NCBI GenBank assembly: GCA_021154885.1
Contig: JAJKHS010000069.1
Span: forward strand, 1-62,336
DNA: 62,336 nt
Direction of reading: 5' to 3'
Source of the DNA: Thermoanaerobaculum sp.
Lineage (GTDB): Bacteria > Acidobacteriota > Thermoanaerobaculia > Multivoradales > UBA5704
The translations under genes were made by a program, and so were the position numbers. Under the pieces are notes generated by a model that did not search any database, was not told the origin of the DNA, and saw only the letters and a program-made list of their open reading frames with translations. Shown here one piece after another: positions 60,312 through 62,336 of the stretch (positions within the stretch are counted from its first letter, which is position 1; each line of letters opens with the position of its first letter).

Positions 60312-60895
60312 AGCCCTTTCTCCAGGAGGAGCCGAAGATGCTCGCGGCCGCGTGCGATCCGCGAACGGACCGTGCCCACCCGGACGCTCAGCACTTCAGC
60401 AATCTCCTCATAGGATAAACCCTCAAGGTCCCGCAACACCACCGCTTCGCGGAAAACCTGCGGCAGCCGGGAGAGCCCCGCCGTGACCCGGCGGCCCTCG
60501 TCCGCGGCGACCGCCAGCTCCTCCGGCCCGCGGGCCGTATCGGCGAGCGTCATGCCTCCCCCTTCGGGGTCCCCGTCGATCGACTGCATCGGGGGGACGT
60601 GGCGCGACAGCCGGTCGCGGCAGTGGTTGATGGCGATGCGGAACACCCAGGTCTTGAGTGTCGAGCGGCCCCCGAAGCTGCCGAGGTGCCGGTAGATGCG
60701 CAGGAAGACCTCCTGCGTGAGGTCGGCGGCCTCCTCGCGGTTGCCCGCGAGGCGGAGGGACAGGTTGTACACCATCTCCGCGAAGCGTCCATAGACCTCG
60801 TCGAACGCCTGGAAGTCGCCGCACCGATGGCGCTCGACCAGCTCCACGTCGAGCGCCACGTCCTGATGCATGGGGTAGACCGTTGCGACGCCCAC
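60308..60895 (-). CDS. ECF sigma factor (RpoE-like)
   Basis: A 195-residue sigma factor from GTG 60895, chosen because GGGAGGAG lies five bases upstream; the frame continues to TTG 60976 without a ribosome site. Region 2 has EVYGRFAEMVYNLSLRLAGNREEAADLTQEVFLRIYRHLGSF. Region 4 has LPQVFREAVVLRDLEGLSYEEIAEVLSVRVGTVRSRIARGREHL. It resembles group RpoE-like sigma factors. It is paired with the anti-sigma factor that overlaps its end and likely governs an envelope-stress response. Confidence 0.9.
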   Translation of the reverse strand: MGVATVYPMHQDVALDVELVERHRCGDFQAFDEVYGRFAEMVYNLSLRLAGNREEAADLTQEVFLRIYRHLGSFGGRSTLKTWVFRIAINHCRDRLSRHVPPMQSIDGDPEGGGMTLADTARGPEELAVAADEGRRVTAGLSRLPQVFREAVVLRDLEGLSYEEIAEVLSVRVGTVRSRIARGREHLRLLLEKGL

Positions 60896-61055
60896 CGTCT
60901 CCTCCCAGGGCTGATTCACCTGCGCCCTGTTCTGATAGACGCCCGAAGGCTGCGAAAAGTTCCCGAAGAGCTTCAAGGATAGAAGGGTAGCACCGTTTTA
61001 GACGGAGGGTGACAGGCGTCAACGATCACCGCAACGGCGCCGGGAGAAGAGGGAG

Positions 61056-61099
61056 AAAAAAAGCGGGGGCTCTCCCACCCGCGAAAGGGGAGCCCCCGC
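61056..61099 (-). terminator. Rho-independent terminator on the minus strand
   Basis: A 10-bp GC stem (61063-61072 with 61090-61099) is followed on the minus strand by seven T. It points leftward, so it must end a transcript coming from 61100 or beyond, where only the decayed heptad-repeat frame lies. Confidence 0.75.
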
Positions 61100-61126
61100 C
61101 GCCCCATCCGGGAAGGCAGTTGAAAT

Positions 61127-61497
61127 TCAGTTTTCAAAGAACCGCACCAATCTTGCAGCCTCCTGTACCGAGGTCTGAGCCTTTCGCACCAAAGTCTGAG
61201 CCTCTCAGACCTTGGTCTCGACCCCCTGCACGAGGTCTGCGCCTCGTAGACCTTGGTCTGCGCCTCCCGGACCTCGGTCCGAGCCCCCTGCACCGGGGCC
61301 TCGACCTCTCAGACCAAGGTCTGGACCCTCTGCGCCAAGGTCTCGACCTCTCAGACCTTGGTCCCGACCGCCTGGAGCAAGGTCTGGACCACGTGGAGCT
61401 CGGTGCGAACCGCTTTGAGCAAGGTCTGGGTCGCTTCGAACCCGATCCAGACGGCCCGCAGCCTCAGCCGGAATACGCCCCGACTGGATAAGACCAT
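61127..61497 (-). pseudogene. decayed heptad-repeat (coiled-coil) gene
   Basis: From ATG 61497 the minus strand reads MVLSSRGVFRLRLRAVWIG, then heptads of the form VQTLLQA, VETLAQR, VEAPVQG, AQTKVYE, AQTLVRK, finishing VRFFEN and a stop at 61127. Three in-frame GTC-TGA-GAG triplets (stop where neighbouring units have sense codons) and a one-base deletion near 61228 break it. The minus-strand terminator just downstream supports that a transcript once ended here. An alternative is that the 21-bp repeat is simply noncoding. Confidence 0.4.
61166..61437. repeat. 21-bp minisatellite, about 13 units
   Basis: Units of 21 bases built on GACCTTGGTCTCGACCTCTCA-like sequence run through this stretch; one unit (61229 area) is 20 bases long. 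Each unit equals seven codons. Units have drifted, so the array is old. Confidence 0.85.
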
Positions 61498-61534
61498 AGC
61501 GACGCCCAATCGTCAACTCTGCACAAAAAGGGTC

Positions 61535-61563
61535 TTGACAAGCCGGAATCCATGGATTACATT
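61535..61563 (+). promoter_or_regulatory. sigma-70-like promoter for the 128-residue gene
   Basis: TTGACA at 61535-61540, a 17-base spacer and TACATT at 61558-61563. This would give a leader of about 200 bases before ATG 61771, longer than usual. Nothing in 61570-61760 looks like a gene. Confidence 0.55.
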
Positions 61564-61770
61564 GCCGATGCTTCAGGCAGCAAAGCAGCAGGATCCAGAG
61601 AGAAGTACCACTGGCGCATAGACCGCCAACAAGAAAGGAGATGCCTATGGACACGAGCTGACGTTGAATCGGGAACAGAGAGAGTCAGAGTTTCATGGCC
61701 GGCCGGCGCATAGGGCACCGGACCGGCGACAAACAACCAAAACTGTTAGAAACGTGAAAGGAGAAACACA

Positions 61771-62157
61771 ATGGCCATCATCAACGCACAAGGCAAGGTC
61801 TTCCGGTCGTGGGAGGGGTCGCTCAACGCCTGCGACGCGCAGGCGGCGCGACTGCCGAACGTCGAGCCGCTCAAGGCCGAGCTGCAAGGCATCCTCACGC
61901 AGTCCCGGCAGGTCAAGGCTCAGCAGGAGGAGAGCCAGGCGAAGGTCCAGAGCCTGACCCAGGAGCTGAAGGAGCTCATCAAGAACGGTCAGGAAGCGGC
62001 CCGTCGTCTGCGGGGCTACGCCAAGTCCCAGCTCGGGACGAAGAACGAGCTGCTGGTGCAGTTCGGCGCGGCTCCCATTCGTCACCGCGTGCAGTCCACG
62101 AAGAAGGCCGGGGCCGTCTCGCCCGACCCCACGCCGCCGCCCAAAGCCACTCCGTAG
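61771..62157 (+). CDS. 128-residue coiled-coil protein, unknown
   Basis: ATG 61771 follows AAAGGAG. The middle (VEPLKAELQGILTQSRQVKAQQEESQAKVQSLTQELKELIKNGQEAARRLRGYAKSQLG) is a long coiled coil, and the end is Pro-rich (SPDPTPPPKATP). No signal peptide or membrane helix. The role is unknown; a structural or phasin-like protein is possible. It has its own promoter and a terminator right after, so it is a single-gene unit, perhaps strongly expressed. Confidence 0.75.
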   Translation: MAIINAQGKVFRSWEGSLNACDAQAARLPNVEPLKAELQGILTQSRQVKAQQEESQAKVQSLTQELKELIKNGQEAARRLRGYAKSQLGTKNELLVQFGAAPIRHRVQSTKKAGAVSPDPTPPPKATP

Positions 62158-62194
62158 GCTGAAGGTAGGCAGCCCGCAGAAGTAAGCAGTTGGC

Positions 62195-62239
62195 CCGCCC
62201 CTCTCCAAGCCCGTCCTGGAGACGGAAGGAGAGGGGCGG
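62195..62239 (+). terminator. terminator hairpin after the 128-residue gene
   Basis: CCGCCCCTCTCC (62195-62206) pairs with GGAGAGGGGCGG (62228-62239), a perfect 12-bp stem with a 21-base loop, followed by CTTTGCTC. It lies 38 bases after the stop. A second stem, ACCCCGGGA/TCCCGGGGT at 62269-62301, follows. Confidence 0.7.
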
Positions 62240-62336
62240 CTTTGCTCATTGACAATCGAAGCGATCAAACCCCGGGACCGGAAGCCGGCCGCTCCCGGGG
62301 TCCCTACCTGTTCTACAACCTTTCCCCTCCGGTCCC

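Noticed and set aside
61009-61491. Plus-strand frame through the minisatellite (LDLSDQGL-type repeats)
   Set aside because: It begins beside the minus-strand terminator, lacks a ribosome site, and any 21-bp repeat gives seven-residue periodicity in all frames. The minus strand has better heptads and a matching terminator.
1-62336. tRNA, rRNA, tmRNA or riboswitch genes
   Set aside because: I saw no cloverleaf with a CCA-proximal pattern or known conserved RNA core while reading; a covariance-model scan would be needed to exclude them.

Overview
The window is GC-rich, gene-dense bacterial chromosome with no rRNA, tRNA or CRISPR that I can see. The gene mix suggests an Acidobacteriota-like organism (a Thermoanaerobaculia-type lineage is my best guess). 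The signs are RiPP leaders with an L-x-L-x-RETLR-x-L motif, ECF sigma/anti-sigma pairs, a secreted TPR-CHAT protein, a Hanks kinase with FG-GAP-like repeats, alpha-2-macroglobulin, and small outer-membrane and zinc systems. This is inference from gene style, not a database placement. Myxococcota or another deep Gram-negative lineage cannot be excluded.

Layout. 1-1952: an AT-richer end with a lipoprotein alpha/beta-hydrolase that runs off the left edge in a Pro-Thr/Pro-Ala repeat tail. 1953-10590: APC transporter, UPF0175/DUF3368 toxin-antitoxin pair, YncE/phosphoesterase fusion, ThDP enzyme, acyl-CoA ligase. 10702-16044: a minus-strand cluster of secreted TPR-CHAT protein, small protein, ECF sigma factor with a C-terminal membrane helix, and anti-sigma factor. 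16180-25160: accessory zone with an RHH-HNH pair, alcohol dehydrogenase, DUF349 protein, a type IIG restriction-modification gene, and several scars: truncated nucleotidyltransferase, HAD and patatin fragments, VapC stub, direct repeats and a 273-bp inverted-repeat-bounded element. 25231-28741: acyl-CoA dehydrogenase, phosphotransferase, small protein and beta-hydroxyacid dehydrogenase.

28972-38826 is the most interesting part. It is one collinear minus-strand locus holding three related RiPP precursor peptides, a B12-binding radical SAM RiPP-maturation enzyme, a secreted (alpha/alpha)6-like protein, an FHA-AAA+-Fis regulator lacking the GAFTGA loop, and a transmembrane Ser/Thr kinase. All three peptides carry C-x6-C-x2-C-x6-C cores. 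A large palindromic element and GC hairpins lie between the genes. I read it as a candidate peptide natural-product or signalling system with a built-in phospho-relay.

38939-42534: zinc/manganese uptake genes (permease, binding protein, outer-membrane barrel, small HxxC protein) without an ATPase. 42693-47900: a nuclease-like protein, enoyl-CoA hydratase, small coiled-coil protein, an RNA-repair pair (RlaP-like nucleotidyltransferase plus a Pnkp-like kinase-phosphatase without ligase), and a second UPF0175/DUF3368 pair. 47949-60895: alpha-2-macroglobulin, DUF429, malonyl-CoA synthetase-like ligase, DUF4390, NtrY-like histidine kinase, ECF sigma/anti-sigma pair. 61056-62336: a 21-bp minisatellite that looks like a decayed heptad-repeat gene, then a small coiled-coil protein gene with its own promoter and terminator.

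Starts were moved from the longest frame wherever a Shine-Dalgarno, signal peptide or overlap argued for it.
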